64,000 nt of DNA from Pseudomonadales bacterium (lineage in GTDB: Bacteria; Pseudomonadota; Gammaproteobacteria; Pseudomonadales; Pseudohongiellaceae), in NCBI GenBank assembly GCA_024234395.1, contig JACKOH010000001.1:1383001-1447000 (forward strand). The letters are read 5' to 3'. Of the stretch, positions 18,245-26,715 are shown piece after piece. Below the pieces are notes generated by a model. That model worked only from the letters and a program-made list of their open reading frames with translations. It did no database searches and had not been told where the DNA came from. Within the stretch, counting starts at the first letter, position 1, and each line of letters starts with the position of its first letter. Position numbers and translations under genes: made by a program.

Positions 18245-19162
18245 TTAGAGATCGTCAGTATAGCCCAGACTCTGCAGGGCCCGTTCGTCATCCGCCCAGC
18301 CGGTCTTGACCTTGACCCACAGTTGCAGCATGACCTTGCTATCGAAGGCCTTCTCCATGTCCTGCCGAGCCTCTGAACCGATCAGTTTGAGTCGGGAACC
18401 CTGTCGGCCGATCAGAATCTGTTTCTGACCGGTTTTTTCCACCAGGATCAAACCGTCAACATGTAGCACTCCATCGGACTCCTTGAAAGTTTCAATCTCC
18501 ACGGTCACTTCGTAGGGCAATTCATCTCCAAGTTGACGGGTGATTTTTTCACGAATCAGTTCTGCCGCCAGAAATCTGGAGCTGCGATCGGTAACCTGAT
18601 CCTCGGGAAACAGGAAATCTCCTTCCGGCAGATATTTCCTGGCCACTTCGTCGATCACTTCCAGGTTATGCCCCTTGAGCGCTGAAACCGGAATGATCTC
18701 CGCGAATTCCCGCTTCCCCGCCAGCGCCTGCAGGTGTGGCAACAGCCGGGTTTTATCCTGGATCTGATCGACCTTGTTGATCAGCAGTAGAACCGGCTTG
18801 TCGACCTTGTTGAGAGCTGTCAGGACCAGTTCGTCCTCGTCCGTCCAGGCCAGCCTTTCCACCACAAAGAACACAACGTCGACGTCCGCGATAACCCGTT
18901 CTACGGTCTCGTTCATGATCCGGTTCAGGGTTTTCCCACGCTCATGATGCAAACCGGGCGTGTCCACGTAAATGAATTGTGCGTCCGCTGTAGTGTGCAC
19001 ACCCAGTATACGGTGCCGGGTGGTCTGCGGTTTGCGTGAAGTGATACTGATTTTCTGGCGCAGAAAGTGATTCAGGAGAGTAGATTTGCCCACGTTGGGT
19101 CGGCCAACGAGCGCGATGAAACCACAGCGGCGATCGCGTATTTTGCCGGTATCGGAGCTCAT
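18245..19162 (-). CDS. era: GTPase Era
   Basis: Essential GTPase in 16S rRNA maturation and 30S assembly. It is 305 aa. G-domain motifs are GRPNVGKSTL (P-loop near residue 20), DTPGLHHE, and NKVDQIQD; the C-terminal KH RNA-binding domain carries LIGRQGSRLKLIG. Its start overlaps the stop of rnc by 4 bp, so the two are translationally coupled as in most proteobacteria. Confidence 0.97.
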   Translation of the reverse strand: MSSDTGKIRDRRCGFIALVGRPNVGKSTLLNHFLRQKISITSRKPQTTRHRILGVHTTADAQFIYVDTPGLHHERGKTLNRIMNETVERVIADVDVVFFVVERLAWTDEDELVLTALNKVDKPVLLLINKVDQIQDKTRLLPHLQALAGKREFAEIIPVSALKGHNLEVIDEVARKYLPEGDFLFPEDQVTDRSSRFLAAELIREKITRQLGDELPYEVTVEIETFKESDGVLHVDGLILVEKTGQKQILIGRQGSRLKLIGSEARQDMEKAFDSKVMLQLWVKVKTGWADDERALQSLGYTDDL

Positions 19163-19839
19163 GCGCTGGTTTCCAGAGCCGCCAGCACGCGCCGGGCGGC
19201 ATCCTGCTCGGCCATGCGCTTGCTCTTGCCACTCCCGGTTAACGGCGCGCCCAGCAGCGAGACTTCGCAGGTTACGGTGAATGTCTGATCATGTGCTTCT
19301 CCGGCAATCCCGGTCACATTGTAAGCTGGAAGTGGCATACCGCGAGCCTGCAGGAGCTCCTGAAGGCGGGTTTTGGCATCTTTGCGCGGTCTGCGGATTT
19401 CACTTGCGGTCAATCGCTCTCCAAACCAGCGACTCACTACGCCGGCTGCAGCGGCAAGGCCGCTTTCCAGATAGATGGCGGCAATCAGTGCTTCAACGAC
19501 GTTGGCGAGAATCGAAGCGCGTCGTTTACCACCACTTTTCCGCTCTCCGGCGCCCAATCTGAGGAACTGTCCCAAACCCAGTTCAGTAGCGATGTCCGCC
19601 AGGATATCCCCGTTTACCAGGTTGGCCCGCATGCGACTGAGCTCGCCTTCTGTGGCCTCGGGATAGCGTTGAAACAGTTTCTCGGCTATAACCATATCGA
19701 GAATGGCGTCTCCGAGGAATTCCAGTCTTTCGTTGTGGAGTCTGGCCGCGCTTCGATGAGTCAATGCCTGGTCCAGTAATTCCGGATTCTTAAAGGCATA
19801 TCCCAGACTTGTTTCCAGTGTCTCTCGATCCGCGACCAT
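19159..19839 (-). CDS. rnc: Ribonuclease III
   Basis: Double-strand RNA endonuclease that processes rRNA precursors and some mRNAs. It is 226 aa. The signature RLEFLGDAILDMVIAE carries the metal-binding acidic residues near positions 40-47; a second acidic site is in VVEALIAAIYLE. The C-terminal dsRNA-binding domain starts near KTRLQELLQARG. It starts 4 bp after the upstream DUF4845 gene stop. Confidence 0.97.
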   Translation of the reverse strand: MVADRETLETSLGYAFKNPELLDQALTHRSAARLHNERLEFLGDAILDMVIAEKLFQRYPEATEGELSRMRANLVNGDILADIATELGLGQFLRLGAGERKSGGKRRASILANVVEALIAAIYLESGLAAAAGVVSRWFGERLTASEIRRPRKDAKTRLQELLQARGMPLPAYNVTGIAGEAHDQTFTVTCEVSLLGAPLTGSGKSKRMAEQDAARRVLAALETSA

Positions 19840-19842
19840 GAA

Positions 19843-20217
19843 TTATTGAGCAGTGTGATCAAAAACAGCGACGATATCCAGATTGCCTACCAGTGGCAAT
19901 CGCCGCTCATAGGATATCCGGATCGCAGTTTGCCCACCAGAGCGGATGATCTCGATGTCGGAAAGATCGAAATCATAAATGGAGTTCAGCCGCAGTGCGT
20001 CCGCGAAACGCTGCCGTATCTCATCCACCCGCAGGCGGTTGGCGGTACCGTCGGCCACCATGTCATCGGCCAGTCCGGTCAGGACACTGTTGTCCATATA
20101 CAAGGGGCCCACTTTCAAACCCACGGTCAGAAACAGGGCAATGAAAATGCCCATTATAAGCAAGCCTAACTTGGAAACTCCCCGTTGATAACCGGGGTAA
20201 TTGAAGCCTTTTCCCAT
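19843..20217 (-). CDS. DUF4845 family membrane-anchored protein
   Basis: A 124-aa protein with a single N-terminal transmembrane helix (KLGLLIMGIFIALFLTVGLKV) and a small periplasmic domain. Such proteins commonly lie between lepB and rnc in gammaproteobacteria (DUF4845). Function is not known. ATG at 20217 (MGKGFNYPGYQ) is preferred to GTG codons upstream. It lies 3 bp upstream of rnc. Confidence 0.85.
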   Translation of the reverse strand: MGKGFNYPGYQRGVSKLGLLIMGIFIALFLTVGLKVGPLYMDNSVLTGLADDMVADGTANRLRVDEIRQRFADALRLNSIYDFDLSDIEIIRSGGQTAIRISYERRLPLVGNLDIVAVFDHTAQ

Positions 20218-20319
20218 AATGATCACCACTTAACAGCGTTCAACTCGATTGCAAACGCAACAATACGACCTTTGACAAGTCAAAACCGCCAATAAAATCA
20301 CATATTTAGGGAGCTTTTG

Positions 20320-20470
20320 AACTAACAGCCTGTTGAAAAATTCTCAGGTGAGTACAGGACCAGGCAAATTCTGGCGAAAAAGCGCAGTTTACACGTCGTA
20401 AATGAGCATTTTGAGCCAAATATTAACGCCGTATTGTGCCAGCTGAGAGTTTTTCAACAGGCTGCTAATT
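20320..20470. repeat. MITE-like inverted-repeat element, copy 1
   Basis: About 151 bp bounded by terminal inverted repeats, AACTAACAGCCTGTTGAAAAA on the left and its near-complement ending CAGGCTGCTAATT on the right, the match extending through a further TCTCAG. The inside holds GCGCAGTTTACACG and AAATGAGCATTTTGAGCCA, shared with the copy at 42270. No coding capacity. It fills most of the gap between lepB and the DUF4845 gene. Confidence 0.85.
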
Positions 20471-20529
20471 ATGGAACAGCTCTAAGTAAGTCCTTAATGA
20501 ATCAGAGGCTACCCGGATCAGAGAAGCAG

Positions 20530-21369
20530 TCACTGGATTCGTTGATTCCGGGAAAAAGTCGGCAGCTTGAGGCCCGGATCCTTGTGCATCCAGATGGCAA
20601 CGGCCTTACCGATAATCTTGGCTTCCGAGGCGGGGCCCCAGACGCGACTGTCCGCACTGTTATCCCGGTTATCGCCCATCATGAAATAATGGCCATCGGG
20701 CACAATCCAGGATGTGCGCCCATCACGACCCAGCGGTACATTCGACATCTGAATTTCGTGGACTACACCCCCGACCTCCTCCCGATACAGGGATCCGGGG
20801 AGCTGCTGCGGACCGAATTCGATGCTGGTTTCCCCCACGTACTCTCGTGGCACTGCCTCTCCGTTGATATAAAGCTGGTTATCCTCGTAGCGGATCCGGT
20901 CTCCGGGAAGCCCGATTACCCGCTTGATGTAGTATTTGTTTTCGTGTGGAGGGATAAACACCATGACCTCGCCACGCTGCGGATCGCCGACGCTGAAAAT
21001 CTTGGTGCCGATGACCGGCAGCCGTAACCCGTAGGCGTACTTGTTTACCAGGATAAAATCCCCCACCTCCAGCGTGGGTATCATCGAACCGGTGGGAATC
21101 TGGTAGGGTTCTATCACAAAGGAGCGCAGCATCAAGACCAGCAGCAGGACCGGGAAAAACGACTTGGCATACTCGACAACAATTGGCTCCCGCGCCAGTT
21201 CATCCAGTTCCTGCTGCATCGCCTGCTCCGATTTCGATCCGGCATGGGCGTTGCGGGTCTCGTCAATTGCCCGGTTACGGGCCTTCTTCAACAATAACAG
21301 GTCCAGCAGCCAGATTGCGCCGCACACTGCGACCAGAACGACCAGGACTAAGGCAAAATCTATATCCAT
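20530..21369 (-). CDS. lepB: Signal peptidase I
   Basis: Inner-membrane serine protease that cleaves Sec signal peptides. It is 279 aa. Two N-terminal transmembrane helices (about residues 5-25 and 70-87) precede the catalytic Ser95 in PTGSMIPTL and general-base Lys149 in YIKRVIGLPGD; the C-terminal GDNRDNSADSR is a family motif. It is directly downstream of lepA with the ends sharing one base (coupled). Confidence 0.96.
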   Translation of the reverse strand: MDIDFALVLVVLVAVCGAIWLLDLLLLKKARNRAIDETRNAHAGSKSEQAMQQELDELAREPIVVEYAKSFFPVLLLVLMLRSFVIEPYQIPTGSMIPTLEVGDFILVNKYAYGLRLPVIGTKIFSVGDPQRGEVMVFIPPHENKYYIKRVIGLPGDRIRYEDNQLYINGEAVPREYVGETSIEFGPQQLPGSLYREEVGGVVHEIQMSNVPLGRDGRTSWIVPDGHYFMMGDNRDNSADSRVWGPASEAKIIGKAVAIWMHKDPGLKLPTFSRNQRIQ

Positions 21370-23168
21370 CAGGAATCTATTTTCAGAACGGCGAGAAAAG
21401 CTTCCTGTGGGACGTCAACGCTTCCCACTTTTTTCATGCGTTTCTTGCCTGCTTTCTGCTTCTCCAGGAGTTTCTTCTTACGGGTTATGTCGCCGCCATA
21501 ACACTTGGCAGTGACGTTCTTACGCAGCGCCTTGACGGTCTGGCGGGAAATGATCTGCCCTCCGATCGCGGCCTGAATAGCTACATCATACAACTGACGG
21601 GGAATGAGTTCCTTCATTTTTTCGGTCAATAGCCGTCCTTTGGACTGAGCCTGGTCCCGATGCACAATAATCGCCAGTGCATCTACCTTATCGCCATTAA
21701 TCAGGATATCTAAACGTACCAGGCTGGACTTCTGAAATCGCTGGAAATGATAATCCAGGGATGCGTAACCCCTGCTGACCGATTTCAAGCGATCGAAGAA
21801 ATCCAGTACCACCTCGTTCATCGGCAGTTCATAATTGAGTGACACCTGCCTCCCGATGAACAGCATATCTTTCTGCACGCCGCGTCGTTCGACACAGAGG
21901 TTAATCACATTCCCCAGATATTCCTGAGGTACCAGGATATTGGCCAGCACAATGGGTTCGCGCATCTCGGCGATACTGGCAATGGGAGGAAGCTCCGAGG
22001 GGCTGTCCACTTTGACAACGTCACCGTTGTGGAGAACCACCTCGTATATCACGGTCGGCGCAGTGGTGATAAGCGACAGGTCGTACTCCCGCTCCAGCCG
22101 CTCCTGAATGATTTCCATATGCAGCATACCGAGGAAGCCGCAGCGGAAACCGAATCCCAGGGCGTCGGAATTTTCCGGTTCGTAATGCAGCGAGGCATCG
22201 TTCAGTGTCAGTTTCTCCAATGCATCGCGAAAACTCTCAAAATCATCGGACGATACCGGGAACAGCCCGGCATAAACCTGCGGTTGAACTCTGCGGAAAC
22301 CGGGCAGTGCGGGTACTTTTGGAGTGGCCGCGAGGGTGAGCGTATCCCCTACTGGCGCACCGTGAATATCCTTGATCCCGGCGATGACAAATCCCACTTC
22401 GCCAGCGGCGAGCTGATCAGACTCCACCCGCTTCGGCGTAAATCTGCCGACGCTGTCGACCAGGTGCGACTTGCCGATTGACTTGGCGATAATCTTGTCG
22501 CCTTTGCGAATAACTCCCTGCTTTACCCGCACCAGAGAAACAATGCCAAGATAATTATCGAACCAGGAATCGATAATCAATGCCTGAAGCTCACCCTTGC
22601 GGTCTCCCGCTGGCGGCGGAACTTTCCTGACAATCTGTTCCAGTATTTCCTTGACTCCCATACCGGTCTTGGCACTGGCGCAGACTGCCTCGGACGCGTC
22701 GATCCCGATAATTTCCTCGATTTCCGTGCGCACCCGCTCCGGATCGGCCTGAGGCAGGTCCATTTTGTTCAGGACCGGAATTACCTCAAGCCCCTGCTCA
22801 ATTGCGGTGTAACAGGTAGCGACCGACTGAGCCTCCACACCCTGTCCGGCATCCACTACCAGCAATGCTCCCTCGCAGGCCGCCAGCGACCGGGATACTT
22901 CGTAGCTGAAATCCACGTGGCCCGGTGTATCGATGAAATTCAGCTGGTACCGTTGACCGTCATCGGCATCGAAGTACAGAGTCACACTCTGAGCCTTGAT
23001 GGTTATCCCACGCTCCCGTTCGATTTCCAGGGTATCCAGCATCTGCTCTGCCAGTTCCCGCTCGGACACCCCGCCGCACATCTGGATAAACCGGTCAGCC
23101 AGGGTGGATTTACCATGGTCGATGTGGGCGATAATGGAAAAATTGCGAATATGACTTGGCTCAATCAC
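21369..23168 (-). CDS. lepA: Elongation factor 4 (LepA GTPase)
   Basis: Ribosome-bound GTPase involved in translation initiation and recovery of stalled ribosomes. GTPase motifs are AHIDHGKST, DTPGHVDF and NKMDLPQAD; the C-terminus has the LepA-specific lysine-rich end KKKLLEKQKAGKKRMKK. GTG at 23168 gives 599 aa starting VIEPSHIRNFS, matching the start of Pseudomonas-type LepA; a TTG at 23210 would add 14 residues. It is upstream of lepB in the conserved order. Confidence 0.96.
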   Translation of the reverse strand: MIEPSHIRNFSIIAHIDHGKSTLADRFIQMCGGVSERELAEQMLDTLEIERERGITIKAQSVTLYFDADDGQRYQLNFIDTPGHVDFSYEVSRSLAACEGALLVVDAGQGVEAQSVATCYTAIEQGLEVIPVLNKMDLPQADPERVRTEIEEIIGIDASEAVCASAKTGMGVKEILEQIVRKVPPPAGDRKGELQALIIDSWFDNYLGIVSLVRVKQGVIRKGDKIIAKSIGKSHLVDSVGRFTPKRVESDQLAAGEVGFVIAGIKDIHGAPVGDTLTLAATPKVPALPGFRRVQPQVYAGLFPVSSDDFESFRDALEKLTLNDASLHYEPENSDALGFGFRCGFLGMLHMEIIQERLEREYDLSLITTAPTVIYEVVLHNGDVVKVDSPSELPPIASIAEMREPIVLANILVPQEYLGNVINLCVERRGVQKDMLFIGRQVSLNYELPMNEVVLDFFDRLKSVSRGYASLDYHFQRFQKSSLVRLDILINGDKVDALAIIVHRDQAQSKGRLLTEKMKELIPRQLYDVAIQAAIGGQIISRQTVKALRKNVTAKCYGGDITRKKKLLEKQKAGKKRMKKVGSVDVPQEAFLAVLKIDS

Positions 23169-23274
23169 CTGATCTGATTTCCCTGACGGTCCTGCGGACG
23201 AAGGCCGCAATTCTAAAGTATCTGTGGAATTGTGTCAGTGGGTTTATAGCGGCATGGAACCACTGGCGCAGCAA

Positions 23275-23304
23275 TAAAAAAGGCAGCCTGTGGCTGCCCT
23301 TTTA
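23275..23304. terminator. Bidirectional-looking terminator after mucD
   Basis: GGCAGCC / GGCTGCC, a 7-bp stem with a 3-nt loop, is flanked by A6 on the left and CTTTT on the right. On the minus strand it gives a stem followed by TTTTTT, 65 bp after the mucD stop, so it should end the rpoE-rseA-mucD transcript. Confidence 0.85.
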
Positions 23305-23362
23305 CGCCGGCTGAGAAACCCTCCGATTGATTGCAGAGGTTGGTTAACAGCCTGTTAGGTTG

Positions 23363-24790
23363 TTAATTCATATCCAGGGCCAGAGTTGTTCCAACCCCCT
23401 CCCGGACGATGCGAACCTGAACATAACCCTGCGCAGGCAGGCTCTCGACCACTGCTGAGAACTGTTCCATGCTGGTAATTTCCTGTCGATTGAGGGCAAC
23501 GATGACGTCACCCTCCAGAATGCCGGCCTGTTGGGCCGGACCGTCGAAGACCTCCAGCACCTGAACGCCGGACACACTGTAGGCCGGATTCAAATCCGCC
23601 ACCCGCAACCCCAGTGGATTACGGCGTTCGGGTTGTGCCTCGGCAACTTCCTCCTGCGTCACGTTAAGCGGCGAACTGCCAAGTGTCACGTTCAGGGCCA
23701 GCTGCCTGCCGTTACGATAAACAAGCACTTCGGATTGCGTGCCGGGACGATTCTGGCCGACAAAAAAAGGCAGATCGGTCGAGTTGATTATTTCCTGTCC
23801 ATTGAAAGAGAGGATGATGTCTTCAATCTGAATACCCGCCGCTTCGGCAGGGCTTCCCGGAGAAACCAGGTCCACAAACGCGCCTTGGGGCCGGTCCAGA
23901 TCGAAGGATTCCGCCAGCGCATAGGTGACTTCCTTGATCTGCACGCCAAGCAGACCACGCTGCACGATGCCGGCTTCCCGTAACTGCTCGACAACGTTCA
24001 ATGCCACGTTGCTGGGAATGGAAAAGGAAATACCGGCCGAGGTTCCGGTACTACTGAGAATCTGTGAATTTATACCGATGACTTCGCCATCCAGATTGAA
24101 CAGCGGACCACCGGAATTACCCTGGTTGATAGCCACATCGCTCTGGATAAACGACATATAATTATAGCGGCTGTTGCCGTCGGGAATGGAACGCCCCTTG
24201 GCGCTGACAATACCCGCGGCAGCCGAAAATTCGAGCCCGAATGGCGAGCCGATGGCCAGCACCCAGTCGCCTACCCGGACCGCATCCGAATCGCCTACCC
24301 TGACGGCCGGCAGACCGCTGGCATCGATCTTAAGCAGAGCCAGGTCCGAAGGCTCGTCCAGCCCTACCACCTGAGCCTCGAATTCGCGGCGGTCGGTCAG
24401 GTGCACAGTGATTTCCTGGGCGCCCGCCACCACATGATGATTGGTCACCACGAATCCGTCGGAAGTGAGAATAAATCCGGAGCCTACCGAGCCACGGGGT
24501 CTCAACTCCGGTTCTTCAGGCTCCGCTTCCAGATCCGGCAGTTCATTGGGATCGATACGCCGGCGCAGAAATTCTTCCAGGTCCTGCTGAGACGGAAAGT
24601 CCGGTCTCTCCACCATGCGAATTGCCGAAATCTCCACGATAGTCGCAGCATTGGCCTCCACCAGGTCCGCAAAATTGGGCAGACTCACCGCTGCGCCACT
24701 CACCAGGCCGGGCAATATCAGGAGTGTCAGTAACCCGACTCGGGCCCAGTCGGATTGATTTGGCAGAGGCAATAACTTGGGAAATGTCAT
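23363..24790 (-). CDS. mucD: Periplasmic serine protease, Do/DegP family (MucD-like)
   Basis: Trypsin-like periplasmic protease and chaperone of 475 aa. A hydrophobic segment at residues 17-37 is the signal peptide. The catalytic triad is H119 (TNHHVV), D149 (DLALLKI) and S226 (GNSGGPLF). Two PDZ domains follow, around residues 265-355 and 385-470. It is downstream of rpoE-rseA, which matches MucD in the Pseudomonas algU operon; here it degrades misfolded envelope proteins and may restrain sigma-E activation. Confidence 0.93.
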   Translation of the reverse strand: MTFPKLLPLPNQSDWARVGLLTLLILPGLVSGAAVSLPNFADLVEANAATIVEISAIRMVERPDFPSQQDLEEFLRRRIDPNELPDLEAEPEEPELRPRGSVGSGFILTSDGFVVTNHHVVAGAQEITVHLTDRREFEAQVVGLDEPSDLALLKIDASGLPAVRVGDSDAVRVGDWVLAIGSPFGLEFSAAAGIVSAKGRSIPDGNSRYNYMSFIQSDVAINQGNSGGPLFNLDGEVIGINSQILSSTGTSAGISFSIPSNVALNVVEQLREAGIVQRGLLGVQIKEVTYALAESFDLDRPQGAFVDLVSPGSPAEAAGIQIEDIILSFNGQEIINSTDLPFFVGQNRPGTQSEVLVYRNGRQLALNVTLGSSPLNVTQEEVAEAQPERRNPLGLRVADLNPAYSVSGVQVLEVFDGPAQQAGILEGDVIVALNRQEITSMEQFSAVVESLPAQGYVQVRIVREGVGTTLALDMN

Positions 24791-24983
24791 AGTCGGTTTC
24801 CGAGACGTTCAGGGGTGGCAGCAGGTTGCCGTAATCAAATCCGGACTTTCGGCGAAACAACCGGAAGTCCGCGCTCAACGAGTGTACTTGAGCGCGGGAT
24901 AAACGTAAACCTGAGGTATCACGGCGGCTTGGAAGGCGCCGGCCCGGGATGGAATTCCTGCTGCTTTTACAGGAAGATGGAAG

Positions 24984-25601
24984 CTATTGTGAAGGTTGTA
25001 TCTCGTTCACCAGCCGGTACAGAGGCGAGTCTTCCAACTGTTCCAGACGAGGTGGTTCCTCCCGGGTAATGGACGCACTGCGGATATACTCTTCCAGTCG
25101 CAGCCTGGCTTCCGGATCCACCTGGCGAAGATCATTGTCGGCCAGTGTGGCAATTCCCGCGGGGCTGACATCAGGTTCCCGGACCAATGGCTGGGCTGCC
25201 TGGTCCGACCCGGTTGCCACAGGAACGGCGCCAGGCGCACCCGTCGGATCATTGATACTGAACTGCATACCCAGGAAGAAGGCGACGGCTACCGATGCCG
25301 CGATAGCCATTTTTGCCAGTGGCTGGCGCCACTGGCGGGCTGCGGATGCCGGTACCGGTTCGTCGGCAATGGCCTCCGTTACCGCGTCGGCCAGTCGCAG
25401 ACCTGGCGCTGTCAGACTGTGATTGACACTCAGATTTTCGTCGTGAAGCAATGCCTGAACGAGGTTCATCCGCTCCCAGGCAGCCGCCAGTTCGCGGTCG
25501 TTGCCGACCCCTTTGGCTACCCGCCGGAGTTCGAGTTCATCGGCTTCGTTATCCAGCATCGCTGACAGGGTTTCAAAGTCCCGACTGTTCAGACTGTTCA
25601 T
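24984..25601 (-). CDS. rseA: Anti-sigma-E factor, RseA/MucA family
   Basis: A 205-aa inner-membrane protein that holds RpoE/AlgU inactive. The N-terminal cytoplasmic sigma-binding part has ETLSAMLDNEADELELRRV (residues 10-28) and the WERMNLVQALL segment; one transmembrane helix lies at about 97-115; the rest is periplasmic. ATG at 25601 was chosen over an upstream in-frame start. The usual partner RseB/MucB is missing: mucD starts 193 bp after this stop. A 281-bp gap with 13-bp tandem repeats separates it from rpoE. Confidence 0.87.
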   Translation of the reverse strand: MNSLNSRDFETLSAMLDNEADELELRRVAKGVGNDRELAAAWERMNLVQALLHDENLSVNHSLTAPGLRLADAVTEAIADEPVPASAARQWRQPLAKMAIAASVAVAFFLGMQFSINDPTGAPGAVPVATGSDQAAQPLVREPDVSPAGIATLADNDLRQVDPEARLRLEEYIRSASITREEPPRLEQLEDSPLYRLVNEIQPSQ

Positions 25602-25674
25602 AAGTGGCCCTTTCTCTGCTTGATCTCTGCTTGTTCCGCCATTCAAAGTTCGTACTTCAATTCCGCGCTACAAA

Positions 25675-25726
25675 TTCGTGTTTCAGTTTCGTATTTCAAT
25701 TTCGTGTTTCAATTTCGTGTTTCAAT
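25675..25726. repeat. Four 13-bp tandem repeats between rpoE and rseA
   Basis: Four adjacent copies of TTCGTGTTTCAAT (two exact, two with one or two changes). The unit is not a multiple of three and lies in non-coding DNA inside the sigma-factor operon. Read on the minus strand it gives an A-rich, unstructured mRNA spacer before rseA. The rest of the gap shows a second short direct repeat, ACATTTTG, near 25830. Confidence 0.85.
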
Positions 25727-25882
25727 TTCTTCGTGGTTCGACGCGATACGCTGGCTGCCTGCCCGGGTATCTTTCCTGCTCACATCTACGTAATCTGCCT
25801 GCCCGCGGTCTACCTGCGTTCTGCCTATCTACATTTTGCTACATTTTGAAGACCGGTTTCCCGTAGCCTTTACTTCGGCAGC

Positions 25883-26452
25883 CTAGATCAGTTCCCGAAT
25901 CCTCTTGTCGATCGCCTCCCGCGCTCTGAATATTCGCGATCTGACAGTCCCTACCGGACACCCCATCACCTCGGTGATATCTTCGTAACTCAACCCGGAG
26001 AACTCTCTCAGGGTAAAGGCCGTCTTCAATTCTTCAGGCAACTCTTCGATAGCCTGATTGATCGCCTCCCGCAGCATTTCGGTGCTGAGGCAGGCTTCCG
26101 GAGATCCCAGCTCCTGCAGTGGCAGGGCCAGTTCATTACTCTCCGCATCGTCTACATCCACGTCCACGGCCGGAGGCCTGCGGTTTCGGGCTACCAGATG
26201 GTTCTTGGCGGTATTCACCGCGATCCGGTACAGCCAGGTATAAAAAGCGCTGTCACCGCGGAACAGCGACAGTGCCCGGTAAGCCTTGATAAAGGCCTCC
26301 TGGCTGACGTCCTCGACCTCCTGGGGGTCGCTGACAAATCTTGCGATCAACGCCGCGACCCGATGCTGATAGCGCAATACCAGCAGATTGAAGGCCTGTT
26401 TGTTTCCATTCAGTACCCGGTCGACCAACTGCTGGTCGGTTTCCTTTTTCAC
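25883..26452 (-). CDS. rpoE: RNA polymerase sigma factor RpoE/AlgU
   Basis: Extracytoplasmic-function sigma factor for the envelope stress response. It is 189 aa. Region 2 includes VSQEAFIKAYRALSLFRGDSAFYTWLYRI; region 4 includes LREFSGLSYEDITEVMGCPVGTVRSR (helix-turn-helix). The start is GTG at 26452 (VKKETDQQ). A sigma-E type promoter lies at 26519-26545, so the gene is probably autoregulated. rseA and mucD follow; nadB is divergent, as in E. coli and Pseudomonas. Confidence 0.96.
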   Translation of the reverse strand: MKKETDQQLVDRVLNGNKQAFNLLVLRYQHRVAALIARFVSDPQEVEDVSQEAFIKAYRALSLFRGDSAFYTWLYRIAVNTAKNHLVARNRRPPAVDVDVDDAESNELALPLQELGSPEACLSTEMLREAINQAIEELPEELKTAFTLREFSGLSYEDITEVMGCPVGTVRSRIFRAREAIDKRIRELI

Positions 26453-26518
26453 TGCGTTCCAACTCCAATCTCAGACCGGGAACCATCGCCGTTGGAACTA
26501 TCCAAACCGTTCACACAC

Positions 26519-26545
26519 ATAGACCGCGGGGATGTTCAAAAGTTC
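26519..26545 (-). promoter_or_regulatory. Sigma-E type promoter of rpoE
   Basis: On the minus strand GAACTT (26545-26540), a 15-bp spacer, then GTCTAT (26524-26519). This matches the RpoE/AlgU consensus GAACTT-N15/16-TCTNA closely. It lies 67 bp before the rpoE start codon and supports positive autoregulation. Confidence 0.8.
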
Positions 26546-26715
26546 TGCAAAACTATAAAATTGCTGCAATCGCATTACAACACAGGCGCCATCCGCTATT
26601 TTCCATCCACAGCCTCCAGGCTCACCCAATCGAAGCCCTGGCCAGCAATGGCGCAAATCCCATTGAATAACAACAAGTTACGCCCATTCCCATCAAACGC
26701 CCCGAGTTACGCGTC

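Noticed and set aside
23345..23357. TAACAGCCTGTTA near the mucD end as a MITE remnant
   Set aside because: Only the 11-bp palindromic core matches; too short to separate from chance.
25675..25726. 13-bp repeats considered as iterons or CRISPR
   Set aside because: No spacers, no replication genes nearby, within the rpoE-rseA gap.
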